Part shown: positions 16,461 through 24,827 of the stretch, piece after piece
Position numbering within the stretch: position 1 is the first letter of the stretch
Layout: each line of letters starts with the position of its first letter
NCBI RefSeq assembly: GCF_001262635.1
Contig: NZ_JXYH01000013.1
Coordinates: 1 to 64,000 of the forward strand
Direction: 5' to 3'
Source: Aestuariivita boseongensis
Lineage (GTDB): Bacteria > Pseudomonadota > Alphaproteobacteria > Rhodobacterales > Rhodobacteraceae
Length of the DNA: 64,000 nucleotides
The notes under the pieces: model-generated
What the model saw: only the letters and a program-made list of their open reading frames with translations
Databases searched by the model: none
What the model was told of the DNA's origin: nothing
Program-made: the position numbers and the translations under genes

Positions 16461-16682
16461 ATGGCCAACATCACGACAAATACCAATTCTGCCGCCTGGG
16501 GCTTCAGCCTGGGTGGTGTTTTCCGCGCAATGGGCGAAGCACTGGTGACCCTGAGCGAAACCAACAGCCGCGTGCGCCGCGTAGAAGCGCTGCAGGCACT
16601 GAGCGACGATCAGCTGGCCGCGAAAGGCCTGAAACGCGAGGACATCGCGCGCCACGTGTTTGGCGACATGTTCTACCTCTGA
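16461..16682 (+). CDS. DUF1127 family small protein (second copy)
   Basis: A 73-residue protein with a clear DUF1127 C-terminus: RRVEALQALSDDQLAAKGLK, then EDIARHVFGDMFYL. The N-terminal 35 residues are mildly hydrophobic (WGFSLGGVFRAMGEAL). An AAGGAT site precedes the ATG. It shares only the DUF1127 pattern with the copy upstream, so the two are not recent duplicates. ureE follows after 19 bp, so it is probably co-transcribed with ureEFG. Confidence 0.8.
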   Translation: MANITTNTNSAAWGFSLGGVFRAMGEALVTLSETNSRVRRVEALQALSDDQLAAKGLKREDIARHVFGDMFYL

Positions 16683-16701
16683 TGCAGATGGGGGCGCGCG
16701 C

Positions 16702-17154
16702 ATGAGCACGCCCCAACGCATCGCCCGCGCCTATCACGACCATGGTCATCACGACCCGGTCACCCATCTGGCGCTTTCCTATGAAGACCGGTTTTTGCGC
16801 CGCAAGGTCCTGACCACCTCAGACGGCGCATCACTTCTTGTCGATCTTCCGCAGACCACCTCTCTGGATCATGGCGGCGTGCTGCTGCTTGAAGGCGGAG
16901 GGGAGGTCGCGGTGATCGCCGCGCCCGAGCCGCTATTGCAAGTCAGTGCAGATGATCTGACCCGGATCGCCTGGCATATCGGCAACCGCCATACCCCCTG
17001 CCAGATCGAAGCCGAACGGCTGCTCATCAAACCTGATCACGTAATGGCCGATATGCTGGCACGGCTGGGGGCAACCACGTGCGAGGTCACAGAACCCTTC
17101 ACCCCCGAAGGCGGGGCCTATGGGCATGGACGTACCCATTCCCATGCCCACTGA
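16702..17154 (+). CDS. ureE: Urease accessory protein UreE (nickel metallochaperone)
   Basis: A 150-residue UreE: an N-terminal peptide-binding domain (LSYEDRFLRRKVLTTSDG, then DLPQTTSLDHGGVLL), a central ferredoxin-like metal domain (WHIGNRHTPCQIE, with the conserved His site) and a His-rich tail GHGRTHSHAH. It delivers Ni2+ to UreG and the UreD/F/G complex. A His-rich HDHGHHD patch near the N-terminus is an extra possible metal site. The ATG at 16702 is the start that gives a normal N-terminus. Its end overlaps ureF by 35 bp. Confidence 0.93.
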   Translation: MSTPQRIARAYHDHGHHDPVTHLALSYEDRFLRRKVLTTSDGASLLVDLPQTTSLDHGGVLLLEGGGEVAVIAAPEPLLQVSADDLTRIAWHIGNRHTPCQIEAERLLIKPDHVMADMLARLGATTCEVTEPFTPEGGAYGHGRTHSHAH

Positions 17155-17791
17155 CACCCATCACCTGACGCTCATGCAGTGGCTTTCGCCGGGCTATCCG
17201 GTGGGGGCTTTCGCCTATTCCCACGGTCTGGAACGGGTAGTGGAACAGGGGGCTGTCGGCTCTGCCGATCAGTTTGAAACCTGGCTGACCGATATCCTGA
17301 CCCTTGGCACGGGCCGCTCGGACGCGATTTTGCTGCACTGCGCCTATCGCACAGAGACCCCCCATCGTCTGGTCGAGCTTGACGATCTGGCGCGCGCACT
17401 CTCCCCTTCCTCCGAACGGCGGATGGAGACGGAGTTGCAGGGCGAAGCCTTTGCCCGGACAACCGCCGCCATCTGGGGGTCGGAGGATGCCCCGCTCGCC
17501 TATCCTGTTGCCGTGGGCGCGGCGGCGCGACGTGCCGGCATTGATGCAACGATGACCTGCGCAGCCTACCTGCATGCCTTCGCGGCCAACCTGACATCCG
17601 CCGCGATCCGCCTGATCCCGCTCGGCCAGACCGAAGGGCAGACTGTTCTGGCGCGCATGACCCCGATCTGCCACGACATCGCTGTGCAGACGGCGCATCT
17701 GTGCCCTGATGATATCGGATCATGCTGCTTTGCCGCCGATATCGCCTCGATGCAGCATGAAACGCAGTATTCGCGTCAGTTCCGGTCATGA
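17120..17791 (+). CDS. ureF: Urease accessory protein UreF
   Basis: A 223-residue UreF with the family pattern QWLSPGYPVGAFAYSHGLE near the N-terminus and an Ala-rich helical core. UreF acts with UreD and UreG as fidelity factor in urease activation. It begins inside the last codons of ureE; ATGs at 17120, 17126 and 17144 are all in frame, and the last gives the most typical N-terminus. Its stop overlaps the DUF3995 start as ATGA. Confidence 0.93.
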   Translation: MGMDVPIPMPTDTHHLTLMQWLSPGYPVGAFAYSHGLERVVEQGAVGSADQFETWLTDILTLGTGRSDAILLHCAYRTETPHRLVELDDLARALSPSSERRMETELQGEAFARTTAAIWGSEDAPLAYPVAVGAAARRAGIDATMTCAAYLHAFAANLTSAAIRLIPLGQTEGQTVLARMTPICHDIAVQTAHLCPDDIGSCCFAADIASMQHETQYSRQFRS

Positions 17792-18198
17792 CCGCATTGG
17801 CCCTGATCCTCAGTGCGGCAGTCGCTGCACTTGCGCTGCTGCACTTGCTGTGGGCGATCGGCCTGTGGGTGCCCATCCGCGATGAAGCCGCTTTGGCGCG
17901 CGCTGTCGTCGACACCCGCGCGGTCCGCCGGATGCCCGGCCCGGTGCCTTGTGCCCTTGTCGCCGTCGCCCTGGCCTTCGCCGCGATCCTGCCCCACCGC
18001 CCCGGATTTCCCGGCCGCGACCTGCTGATCCCCGCCATAGGGACGGTCTTCATGTTGCGCGGCGTTGCGGCCTATCTGCCGTCATGGCGCAAATGGGTCC
18101 CGGAAGAACCCTTCGCCACTCTGGACCGTAAGGCCTATGGTCCGCTTTGCCTTGGCCTCGGGATCGGGTATCTCATTCTTGCACTTGGAGGATTCTGA
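17788..18198 (+). CDS. DUF3995 membrane protein in the urease operon
   Basis: A 136-residue protein with four predicted helices (about 3-25, 53-70, 80-97, 117-135) and the DUF3995-like segments [22 protein letters not shown] and [15 protein letters not shown]. Function is unknown for the family. It is translationally coupled to ureF (ATGA) and stops one base before the ureG start, so it is locked inside the urease operon. A role in urea or nickel movement or in anchoring the assembly machinery is possible but unsupported by motifs. Confidence 0.75.
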   Translation: MTALALILSAAVAALALLHLLWAIGLWVPIRDEAALARAVVDTRAVRRMPGPVPCALVAVALAFAAILPHRPGFPGRDLLIPAIGTVFMLRGVAAYLPSWRKWVPEEPFATLDRKAYGPLCLGLGIGYLILALGGF

Positions 18199-18199
18199 C

Positions 18200-18838
18200 A
18201 TGCCATCCCCTAACGGCCCCCTTCGTGTCGGCATCGGCGGCCCCGTCGGCGCGGGCAAGACCACATTGACCGCCGGCCTGTGCCGCGCGCTGCGCGATCA
18301 CTTCTCGGTCGCGGCGATCACCAATGACATCTACACCCGCGAAGATGCCGAGGCGCTGATGCGCATGCAGGCCCTGCCGCTGGATCGGATCAAGGGCGTG
18401 GAAACGGGCGGCTGCCCCCATACCGCGATCCGCGAGGATGCCTCGATCAACATCGCGGCGGTCAAGGAACTGGCCGCTGAGTTTCCCGACCTGGACATCG
18501 TGCTGATTGAAAGCGGCGGCGACAACCTGTCGGCCACCTTCAGCCCGGAACTGGCCGATGTGACCCTTTACGTCATCGACGTGGCGGCAGGGGAAGAGAT
18601 CCCGCGCAAGGGTGGCCCCGCGATCACGAAATCCGATCTGCTGATCATCAACAAGACCGATCTCGCGCCATATGTCGGTGCCTCGCTTGAGGTGATGGAC
18701 CGCGATGCGCAGCGCATGCGCGGAGACCGCCCGTTCCTGTTCGCGCGCCTCAAGGAAGGCCAGGGTATCCCGCAGATCGTGGGTCATATCTGCGCCCTGG
18801 GCGGACTGCCCGTGCCCCGGACCGAGGCCGCCGAATAG
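18200..18838 (+). CDS. ureG: Urease accessory GTPase UreG
   Basis: The 212-residue SIMIBI-class GTPase has P-loop [11 protein letters not shown], the metal-binding Cys-Pro-His in [29 protein letters not shown]-type Walker B (here [12 protein letters not shown]) and the NKTD specificity motif. GTP hydrolysis drives nickel delivery to urease. The start is the ATG at 18200 behind a strong GGAGG site; a longer frame runs back into the DUF3995 gene and is not supported. It is the last recognised urease gene of the operon. Confidence 0.97.
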   Translation: MPSPNGPLRVGIGGPVGAGKTTLTAGLCRALRDHFSVAAITNDIYTREDAEALMRMQALPLDRIKGVETGGCPHTAIREDASINIAAVKELAAEFPDLDIVLIESGGDNLSATFSPELADVTLYVIDVAAGEEIPRKGGPAITKSDLLIINKTDLAPYVGASLEVMDRDAQRMRGDRPFLFARLKEGQGIPQIVGHICALGGLPVPRTEAAE

Positions 18839-18844
18839 CCGGAG

Positions 18845-20581
18845 ATGAGCGAGACCTTCTCCCTGAAGCTGGCTGAGCTTGTGGCCACGATCTACCCGGA
18901 TGTGGATGCCAATATCCTGTCGTCCAAGATCGTGGACGCCTTCTGGCCCGGTGACCGGACCCGCCGCAAACGCGGGCGCAGGCCGGGAAACAGCTTCTGG
19001 TCGGAGCATGACGCTCTGGTCATCACCTATGGCAACACCTTCGTGGACGGGGCGCATAAGCCTCTGGATTTGCTGCGGGATTTCCTGCATCGCAATCTCA
19101 GGGGTACGGTCAATGGTGTGCATATCCTGCCGTTCTTTCCCTTTACCTCGGATGACGGGTTCGCCGTCAGCGATTACACCGCCGTGAATCCTGTTCTGGG
19201 AGATTGGCAGGATATCCTCCGCATCGGGGACGAGTTCAAACTGATGTCGGATCTGGTGCTGAACCACGTGTCCAGCCAAAGCACGTGGTTCAACGACTAC
19301 CTGCAGGGCAAACCGCCCTATGACCGGTTCTTTTTCGAAGCCTCGCCCGAGGATGATCTGTCAGACGTGGTGCGCCCTCGCACGCACCCCTTGCTGCGCG
19401 AGGTCACGACAGCAAATGGCACGCGCCATGTCTGGTGCACCTTCAGCCATGACCAGGTCGATCTGGATTTCCGCAACCCCGAGGTTCTGCTGGAATTCCT
19501 GCGCATCATGCGCCTGCATATCGATAATGGCGTGCGGATCCTGCGGCTGGATGCGGTGGCGTTTCTCTGGAAAGAAATCGGATCGCCCTCGATCCACCTG
19601 CCGCAGACCCATGCGATCGTGCGCCTGATGCGCCTGCTCAGCGATTACGCGACCGAGCCGGTGATCCTTCTGACAGAAACCAATGTACCCAGCGCCGAGA
19701 ACCTCAGCTACTTCGGCAACCGGAACGAGGCGCATGTGGTCTATAACTTCCCCCTGCCGCCGTTGATCCTGCATGCGCTTTTGTCAGGTTCCGCTAAATA
19801 CCTGCGCAAATGGCAGGCCGCGATGCCGCCCGCGCAGCTGGGCTGCGCCTATCTGAATTTCTCGGCCAGCCATGACGGGATCGGAATGCGACCCGCCGAG
19901 GGCATCCTGCCGCAAGACCAGATCGACGCAATGGTGCAGGCGGCAAAGGATTTCGGTGGCGATGTGTCCATGCGCGCGCTGTCTGGGGCAGAATCGGTCT
20001 ATGAGTTGAACATCACCTATTTCGAAGCGCTTAAGGGCACGTTTGAAGGACCCGACACGTATCAGATCGACCGTTTCGTGACCTCGCAAACCATCGTGAT
20101 GGCGCTTGAGGGAATTCCGGCCTTTTACATCCATGCCCTGTTGGCCACACCGAACGATCACAAGAAGGTCGCGCGCACCGGGATGAAACGGGCGATCAAC
20201 CGCCATCATTGGGATTATCCGCAGCTGCAAAAGCTGCTGGATGACCCCGAAAGCGTGACGGCAACCGTACTGGGTGCACTCAAGGCACGTGTGCAATTGC
20301 GCGCCAGACAGCCCGCGTTCCATCCCAACGCCACGCAGTTCACTCTGCAGACCGACGACCGGGTCTTCGGCGTCTGGCGGCAGAGCCTGGATCGGGATCA
20401 GTCGATCTTTGCCCTGCACAATGTCAGCGATCAACCGGTCGGGATTGACCCGGTCGCGCTGAACCTGATTGAGGGGGACGCATGGTTTGATATCCTGTCC
20501 GGCGAGACAGTAAATCCGGTCGGCGAGGCGATCGCCTTTGCGCCCTATCAATGCCGGTGGATCACGAACCGCCGGTACTGA
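18845..20581 (+). CDS. GH13_18 glycoside phosphorylase (sucrose phosphorylase family)
   Basis: A 578-residue TIM-barrel enzyme of GH13 subfamily 18. It has DLVLNHVSSQS, the catalytic nucleophile Asp in RILRLDAVAFLWKE, the acid/base Glu in LLTETNVPS and the transition-state Asp in ASHDGIGMRP. The subfamily includes sucrose, sucrose-6-phosphate, glucosylglycerate and glucosylglycerol phosphorylases, which use phosphate to release glucose 1-phosphate. For a marine roseobacter, breakdown of the osmolytes glucosylglycerol or glucosylglycerate is as plausible as sucrose; the sequence alone does not settle it. It starts 6 bp after ureG with GGAG touching the ATG, so it may be the last gene of the urease transcript. 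Confidence 0.85.
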   Translation: MSETFSLKLAELVATIYPDVDANILSSKIVDAFWPGDRTRRKRGRRPGNSFWSEHDALVITYGNTFVDGAHKPLDLLRDFLHRNLRGTVNGVHILPFFPFTSDDGFAVSDYTAVNPVLGDWQDILRIGDEFKLMSDLVLNHVSSQSTWFNDYLQGKPPYDRFFFEASPEDDLSDVVRPRTHPLLREVTTANGTRHVWCTFSHDQVDLDFRNPEVLLEFLRIMRLHIDNGVRILRLDAVAFLWKEIGSPSIHLPQTHAIVRLMRLLSDYATEPVILLTETNVPSAENLSYFGNRNEAHVVYNFPLPPLILHALLSGSAKYLRKWQAAMPPAQLGCAYLNFSASHDGIGMRPAEGILPQDQIDAMVQAAKDFGGDVSMRALSGAESVYELNITYFEALKGTFEGPDTYQIDRFVTSQTIVMALEGIPAFYIHALLATPNDHKKVARTGMKRAINRHHWDYPQLQKLLDDPESVTATVLGALKARVQLRARQPAFHPNATQFTLQTDDRVFGVWRQSLDRDQSIFALHNVSDQPVGIDPVALNLIEGDAWFDILSGETVNPVGEAIAFAPYQCRWITNRRY

Positions 20582-20582
20582 C

Positions 20583-20677
20583 AGGGCTTTTCTGACACAG
20601 AAAAGCCTTCGATTTTGACACAAAATCGATACCCAGAAACTGCGTCAGTTTCTGTACATTTCTTGCTTCAAGAAATG
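20583..20677. repeat. Array of four TG-NNN-CA hairpins
   Basis: Four hairpins lie head to tail: 20583-20609 (GGCTTTTCTG-aca-, with one G.T pair in the outer stem), 20609-20629 (TCGATTTTG-aca-), 20634-20654 (CAGAAACTG-cgt-) and 20657-20677 (CATTTCTTG-ctt-). Centres are 23, 25 and 23 nt apart. Every stem ends in TG paired with CA over three bases. The array exactly fills the space between the convergent GH13 and moeA genes and lies 2 bp from each stop. Bidirectional termination or 3'-end protection is inferred. Confidence 0.85.
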
Positions 20678-20679
20678 CG

Positions 20680-22794
20680 TCACAACCCGAAACTGCCAAA
20701 TGGAATGAAGCGCACCGGATCGCCCGGCCGGATATGCCGTGCGCCGTCCCCGATTTCCACCAGCCCTTCGGCCCAGCTAAGCCCGCTGATCCGGCCCGAG
20801 CCTTCGGATTTGAACACCTCGGCCCGCCCCTCGCGCACGCGCGCGCGCAGATATTCCCGCCGCCCGGGCTTCTTGCGCTTTTCGAACGCAGCAGGCAGGT
20901 CAAAACCCTGCGGTGCGCTCCAGTCCTGGCCTGACAAAAGCGCCATGGCGGGCCGGGCAAAAACCAATGTGCAGACCATCGCCGCCACCGGATTACCCGG
21001 AAGGCCAAAGACCGGCGTACCATCCCACAAGCCCAGCGCCAAAGGCCGGCCCGGTTTCACCGCGATCCGCCATTCCTGCATCGCGCCCGCCTCGCGCAAC
21101 AGGGCAGACATGTGATCTTCATCACCCGCCGACGCCCCGCCCGAGGTCAGGATCACATCCGCCCGGTCCGCTGCCGCATCCATCGTGGAGCGCAAGACCG
21201 CGCGATCATCGGCCACCCGGCCCATATCCACGGCTTCAAACCCGAACCGCGCCATCATCGACAAAAGCATCGGGCGGTTCGCATCAAAAATCTGTCCGGG
21301 GCCGGCGTCCTGCCCCGGCTCCACCAATTCATCCCCGGTCGAGATCACCGCCACTCGCAACCGCTTGCGCACAGCCACCTTGGCCACACCAACCGCCGAC
21401 AAAAGCGCCAGATCGGCAGGTGTCAGAACCCGGCCCGCAGGCAGGGCAAGGTCGCCTTCGCGGACATCCTCACCGGCCTTGCGGGTATTGGCACCTTGTT
21501 TCAAGGGCCCGCGAAAGGCGATAGCCTGCCCATCGGTGGCCACATCTTCTTCCAGGATCACCGTGTCCACGCCCTCTGGCAGGGCCGCGCCGGTCAGAAT
21601 GCGGATTGCGTGACCTTCGGGCACAATGCCCTCAAACGGCACACCTGCCGCCGCGCGCCCCTTGACCAGCGGCAGGCGGTGGGCGCCTTCGACCTTGCCG
21701 CCGGCAAAGCCATAGCCATCCACGGCCGTGTTGGGCTGAGGCGGGTTTGACCGTCTGGCATGAACCGGTTCGGCCAGAACGCGCCCCAGCGCATCGCCAA
21801 GACCCAGCTTTTCCACACCCGTCACAGGCGTCAGCCGTGTGCGCAGCAACGCCAAAGCATCGTCAACCGGCGTCCAGTCCACGCCCGCAGGCAAGGCAAA
21901 ACAATCGTTGCGCAGGGGCGGCGGGGCCAGTGCATCGCCTGCCAGTTCAACAAGCCGGTCCTTGTGGCCTGCTCCCAAAATCCATGCCTCTTCCCGCGCA
22001 GCATCAGGCAGGTCGGTCATCATCGGGACAAGTTCGTCAAGGCTCAGCCGCGAGACCGCGCGGGACAAAAGCCGCACCTGCTCCCGATCGCGAATGGCAC
22101 CATCCACCGTCGCGGCTTTCACTGCTGGCTCAACAAGACCGGGCCAAATCTCGGCCAAGGCCACTGGCGCATCTGCGCAGTCCTCAAAAGGCCAAACCGC
22201 CACTCCGTCCATCTGCCTCAACCGCCACAGCGTGGGCAGCCCCATCAGGATCTGCCCGCCCACCGTCGGCGGGAAAGCCAACTGAAAACAGGACGAAGAC
22301 GCGCCCGCCACCAGATCGCAGGCGCGGCGTTCAGACACCTCCTCATAAGCGATGCCCGATTTGCGGTACGGGATCCCGGGCCACCCGTCTTCCTTCGGCT
22401 TGCCCCAGAACGGCCCAAGCCCATCAAACAGCGCATTCATCGCCTGCGCCACGTCATAGCGGTTGTTGCTGCCGTCTTCCCTGTCCTCGATCCGCTCCGC
22501 GATCCAGGACCAGAGCGTCAGCGGGTCATCCGACCCGGTGATCCGCCGCGCAAAGCCCGAAGGATAGCCGAAGGGAAAATCGAACCCCGCCAACACGCGC
22601 CGCCCGGCGGCCATTTCTTCGCGGAAAAACCCGGCAATCCAGGCCTCCGCCTCGGCCCGGCTGCGGCAATAGACGGGGTCATAGGCAACGCCCTCGCGCG
22701 CCACCCCCAACCAGATCGCGTCTTTCGAGGGTTTCGCAGGCGCCCGTTTACCCGCCGACCAATCGGCAATCAGAACGGTGTCGAACCGCCTCAC
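20680..22794 (-). CDS. moeA: MoeA with an extra N-terminal domain
   Basis: A 704-residue fusion. Residues about 305-704 are a complete MoeA: NPPQPNTAVDGYGF, GTGAALPEGVDTVI-like (ILTGAALPEGVDTVILEE), VISTGDELVEPG, TSGGASAGDEDH and GLPGNPVAAMV. MoeA inserts molybdate into adenylated molybdopterin. Residues 1-290 form a separate domain beginning FDTVLIADWSAGKRAP and containing FDFPFGYP and FQLAFPP. I do not recognise its function; the early Asp-Trp-Ser strand and later acidic residues hint at an RNase H-like fold. GTG start, overlapping the mobB stop. It is the last gene of fdhD-mobA-mobB-moeA. Confidence 0.9.
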   Translation of the reverse strand: MRRFDTVLIADWSAGKRAPAKPSKDAIWLGVAREGVAYDPVYCRSRAEAEAWIAGFFREEMAAGRRVLAGFDFPFGYPSGFARRITGSDDPLTLWSWIAERIEDREDGSNNRYDVAQAMNALFDGLGPFWGKPKEDGWPGIPYRKSGIAYEEVSERRACDLVAGASSSCFQLAFPPTVGGQILMGLPTLWRLRQMDGVAVWPFEDCADAPVALAEIWPGLVEPAVKAATVDGAIRDREQVRLLSRAVSRLSLDELVPMMTDLPDAAREEAWILGAGHKDRLVELAGDALAPPPLRNDCFALPAGVDWTPVDDALALLRTRLTPVTGVEKLGLGDALGRVLAEPVHARRSNPPQPNTAVDGYGFAGGKVEGAHRLPLVKGRAAAGVPFEGIVPEGHAIRILTGAALPEGVDTVILEEDVATDGQAIAFRGPLKQGANTRKAGEDVREGDLALPAGRVLTPADLALLSAVGVAKVAVRKRLRVAVISTGDELVEPGQDAGPGQIFDANRPMLLSMMARFGFEAVDMGRVADDRAVLRSTMDAAADRADVILTSGGASAGDEDHMSALLREAGAMQEWRIAVKPGRPLALGLWDGTPVFGLPGNPVAAMVCTLVFARPAMALLSGQDWSAPQGFDLPAAFEKRKKPGRREYLRARVREGRAEVFKSEGSGRISGLSWAEGLVEIGDGARHIRPGDPVRFIPFGSFGL

Positions 22795-23288
22795 AACCCA
22801 ACCTCTGACAGGATGAAATCCGCAATCGCCACCGTGTCATTCAGATCAAAGACCGGGCGGTCATCGTCCAGATCCAGCGGCACATCGCTTGCCACGGCGC
22901 GCACGGTCGGATCACCAGGCGCAATCAGCGGATTGCCGGTCTCGGCCCTGTGGGCTTCCACCTTGGGATGCGCGTCGCGCTTGTATCCTTCGATCAGCAC
23001 CAGATCGACGGGCGCGAGCTTGGTCAGCAGATGTTCCAGCGTGGGTTCATCTTCGTCGCGCAGCTCATGCATCAGCGCAAAGCGGTTGCGCGAGGCCAGA
23101 AGAACCTCGGTCGCGCCGGCAACCCGGTGGCGATGGCTGTCCTTGCCGGGATGATCCACGTCAAAGCTGTGGTGGGCGTGCTTCACGGTCGATACGGAAA
23201 TGCCGCGCCCCGTAATCTCGGACACCAACCGCTCCATCAGCCCGGTCTTGCCCGCGTTCTTCCATCCCACAACGCCATAGAGCTTCAT
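22791..23288 (-). CDS. mobB: Molybdopterin-guanine dinucleotide biosynthesis adapter MobB
   Basis: A 165-residue P-loop protein with GWKNAGKTGLMERLV at the N-terminus and the family segments STVKHAHHSFDVDHPGKDS and VDLVLIEGYK. MobB binds GTP and assists MobA in attaching GMP to the molybdenum cofactor. The start overlaps the mobA stop and its own stop overlaps moeA, so translation is coupled through the operon. Confidence 0.95.
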   Translation of the reverse strand: MKLYGVVGWKNAGKTGLMERLVSEITGRGISVSTVKHAHHSFDVDHPGKDSHRHRVAGATEVLLASRNRFALMHELRDEDEPTLEHLLTKLAPVDLVLIEGYKRDAHPKVEAHRAETGNPLIAPGDPTVRAVASDVPLDLDDDRPVFDLNDTVAIADFILSEVGL

Positions 23289-23893
23289 ACCATCTCCTCC
23301 GCCCGCGCCAGATCTTCGGGCGTGTTCACGTTGAAAAACGGGTCAATCCGGCCCACGGGGAAGACCGCCTCCCGGCCCCCATGCCGGTCGGTCCACAGCA
23401 CGACCTTGCGCAAACCGCCCTCAAGCGCCGCGCGCAGATCATCACGCAGCGCCACGGGCCACAGCCCGAATGTCGGATGGCGCACCTGGCCCTTCTCCGG
23501 GTCAGGCGTCGCGGCCAGAACCAGGGGATGCTCCATCCCCTCCCCCGCCAGCTGCAGTTGCGGAACCAGATCGGCAGGGAAAAACGGCGTGTCGGCGGCG
23601 GCAGTCACGATACTGTCGGCCCCCTGCTCAGCCGCCCAATCAAGCCCCGCCAGAACGCCCGCCAGAGGCCCCACAAAACCGTCGATACTGTCCGGCAACA
23701 CGGGCAGGCCAAAACCATCAAACCGCTCGGCATCGCCATTGGCGTTGATGGCCAGCCCCGCCACTTGCGGCTCAAGCCGGTCGATCACGCGCGCCAGGAT
23801 CGACTGCCCCCCAAGCGACAGCAACCCCTTGTCGCCGCCGCCCATGCGGCGCGCAAGGCCACCGGCCAAAATCACACCCAACGGCGCCTTCAT
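23285..23893 (-). CDS. mobA: Molybdenum cofactor guanylyltransferase MobA
   Basis: A 202-residue nucleotidyltransferase with the signature VILAGGLARRMGGGDKGLL at the N-terminus, VTAAADTPFFP for the metal-binding Asp, and a C-terminal FFNVNTPEDLARAE typical of MobA. It makes the bis-MGD cofactor used by formate dehydrogenase and DMSO-reductase family enzymes. The start is the ATG at 23893, overlapping the fdhD stop; the longer open frame upstream is only the antisense reading of fdhD codons. Confidence 0.95.
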   Translation of the reverse strand: MKAPLGVILAGGLARRMGGGDKGLLSLGGQSILARVIDRLEPQVAGLAINANGDAERFDGFGLPVLPDSIDGFVGPLAGVLAGLDWAAEQGADSIVTAAADTPFFPADLVPQLQLAGEGMEHPLVLAATPDPEKGQVRHPTFGLWPVALRDDLRAALEGGLRKVVLWTDRHGGREAVFPVGRIDPFFNVNTPEDLARAEEMV

Positions 23894-24780
23894 GCCTCGG
23901 CACTCTTTCTGCGATGCTTCTTGTCTTCCTCGGCGACGGAGGCCGGGTCGATATCGCGGATCAGACGTTCCTCCCCGCTCAGGCAGACAAAGCGACGCCC
24001 GCGCATCCGACCGATCAAAGTCAGGCCCACTTCGCGCGCAATCTCCACCCCCCAGGCGGTAAAGCCCGAGCGCGAGGCCAGTGCCGGAATACCCATCATC
24101 GCCGTCTTGATCACCATTTCGGATGTCAGCCGGCCGGTGGTGTAAAGCACTTTGTCGGACGGATCGACCCGGTTCTGCAGCATCCAGCCGGCAATCTTGT
24201 CGACCGCGTTGTGGCGGCCCACGTCTTCCATGTAAACCAGCGGCCGATCCTCGTGACACAGCACGGTGCCATGGATCGCGCCCGCTTCCAGATAAAGCGA
24301 CGGCGTGCGGTTGATCTTGGCCGCCAGCGCATAAAGCCATGAGGTACGCAACGGTGTTGCCGGCAGGCTGACGCCCTCCAGCCCCTCCATCATGTCGCCA
24401 AAGACGGTGCCCACCGCGCAGCCGCTGGTGCGGGTTTTCTTCTTCAGCTTGTGCTCATAGGTCGTTTGCGAGGCCGTGCGCACCACCACCGTTTCCAGAT
24501 CGTCGTCATAATCGACGCCGGTGATCACCTCATCGCGTTTCAGCATCCCCTGGTTCAGCAGAAAACCAAGCGCCAGATATTCCGGGTAATCCCCGATGGT
24601 CATCGCCGTCACGATCTCCTGAGAGTTCAGGAAAATCGTCAAGGGCCGTTCTTCAACGACCGAGATGCGGCTGACCTCCCCATTCTGGTCGACGCCTTCG
24701 ACCGCGCGTGTGAGCCGTGGCGCGCCCGGATCCGGCGCGATGATGAAATCCGAGTTATCTGTCCTTTGTGCCAATTGCAT
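23890..24780 (-). CDS. fdhD: Formate dehydrogenase sulfurtransferase FdhD
   Basis: A 296-residue FdhD, which passes sulfur from a cysteine desulfurase to the molybdenum site of formate dehydrogenase. Family blocks are RPLTIFLN, GDYPEYLALGFLLNQGM, YMEDVGRHNAVDKIAGWML and TGRLTSEMVIKTA. The loop that holds CxxC in E. coli FdhD reads TSGCAVGTVFG here, so only one Cys is available, as in some other bacterial FdhDs. The start is the ATG at 24780, with GGGAGGG almost touching it, unusually close. It is first in fdhD-mobA-mobB-moeA; no formate dehydrogenase gene is in the window. Confidence 0.94.
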   Translation of the reverse strand: MQLAQRTDNSDFIIAPDPGAPRLTRAVEGVDQNGEVSRISVVEERPLTIFLNSQEIVTAMTIGDYPEYLALGFLLNQGMLKRDEVITGVDYDDDLETVVVRTASQTTYEHKLKKKTRTSGCAVGTVFGDMMEGLEGVSLPATPLRTSWLYALAAKINRTPSLYLEAGAIHGTVLCHEDRPLVYMEDVGRHNAVDKIAGWMLQNRVDPSDKVLYTTGRLTSEMVIKTAMMGIPALASRSGFTAWGVEIAREVGLTLIGRMRGRRFVCLSGEERLIRDIDPASVAEEDKKHRRKSAEA

Positions 24781-24827
24781 CCCTCCCAGAAGGCACGTAT
24801 TCGCTTGGGGCAATCTAAGGATATCTC

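Noticed and set aside
12457-20581. Urease region as a recently acquired genomic island
   Set aside because: No integrase, tRNA, direct repeats or visible composition change; overlapping gene starts indicate an old, settled operon.
20583-20677. Reading the regularly spaced hairpin arrays as CRISPR
   Set aside because: Repeats are not identical to each other, spacing is too short, and no cas genes are present.
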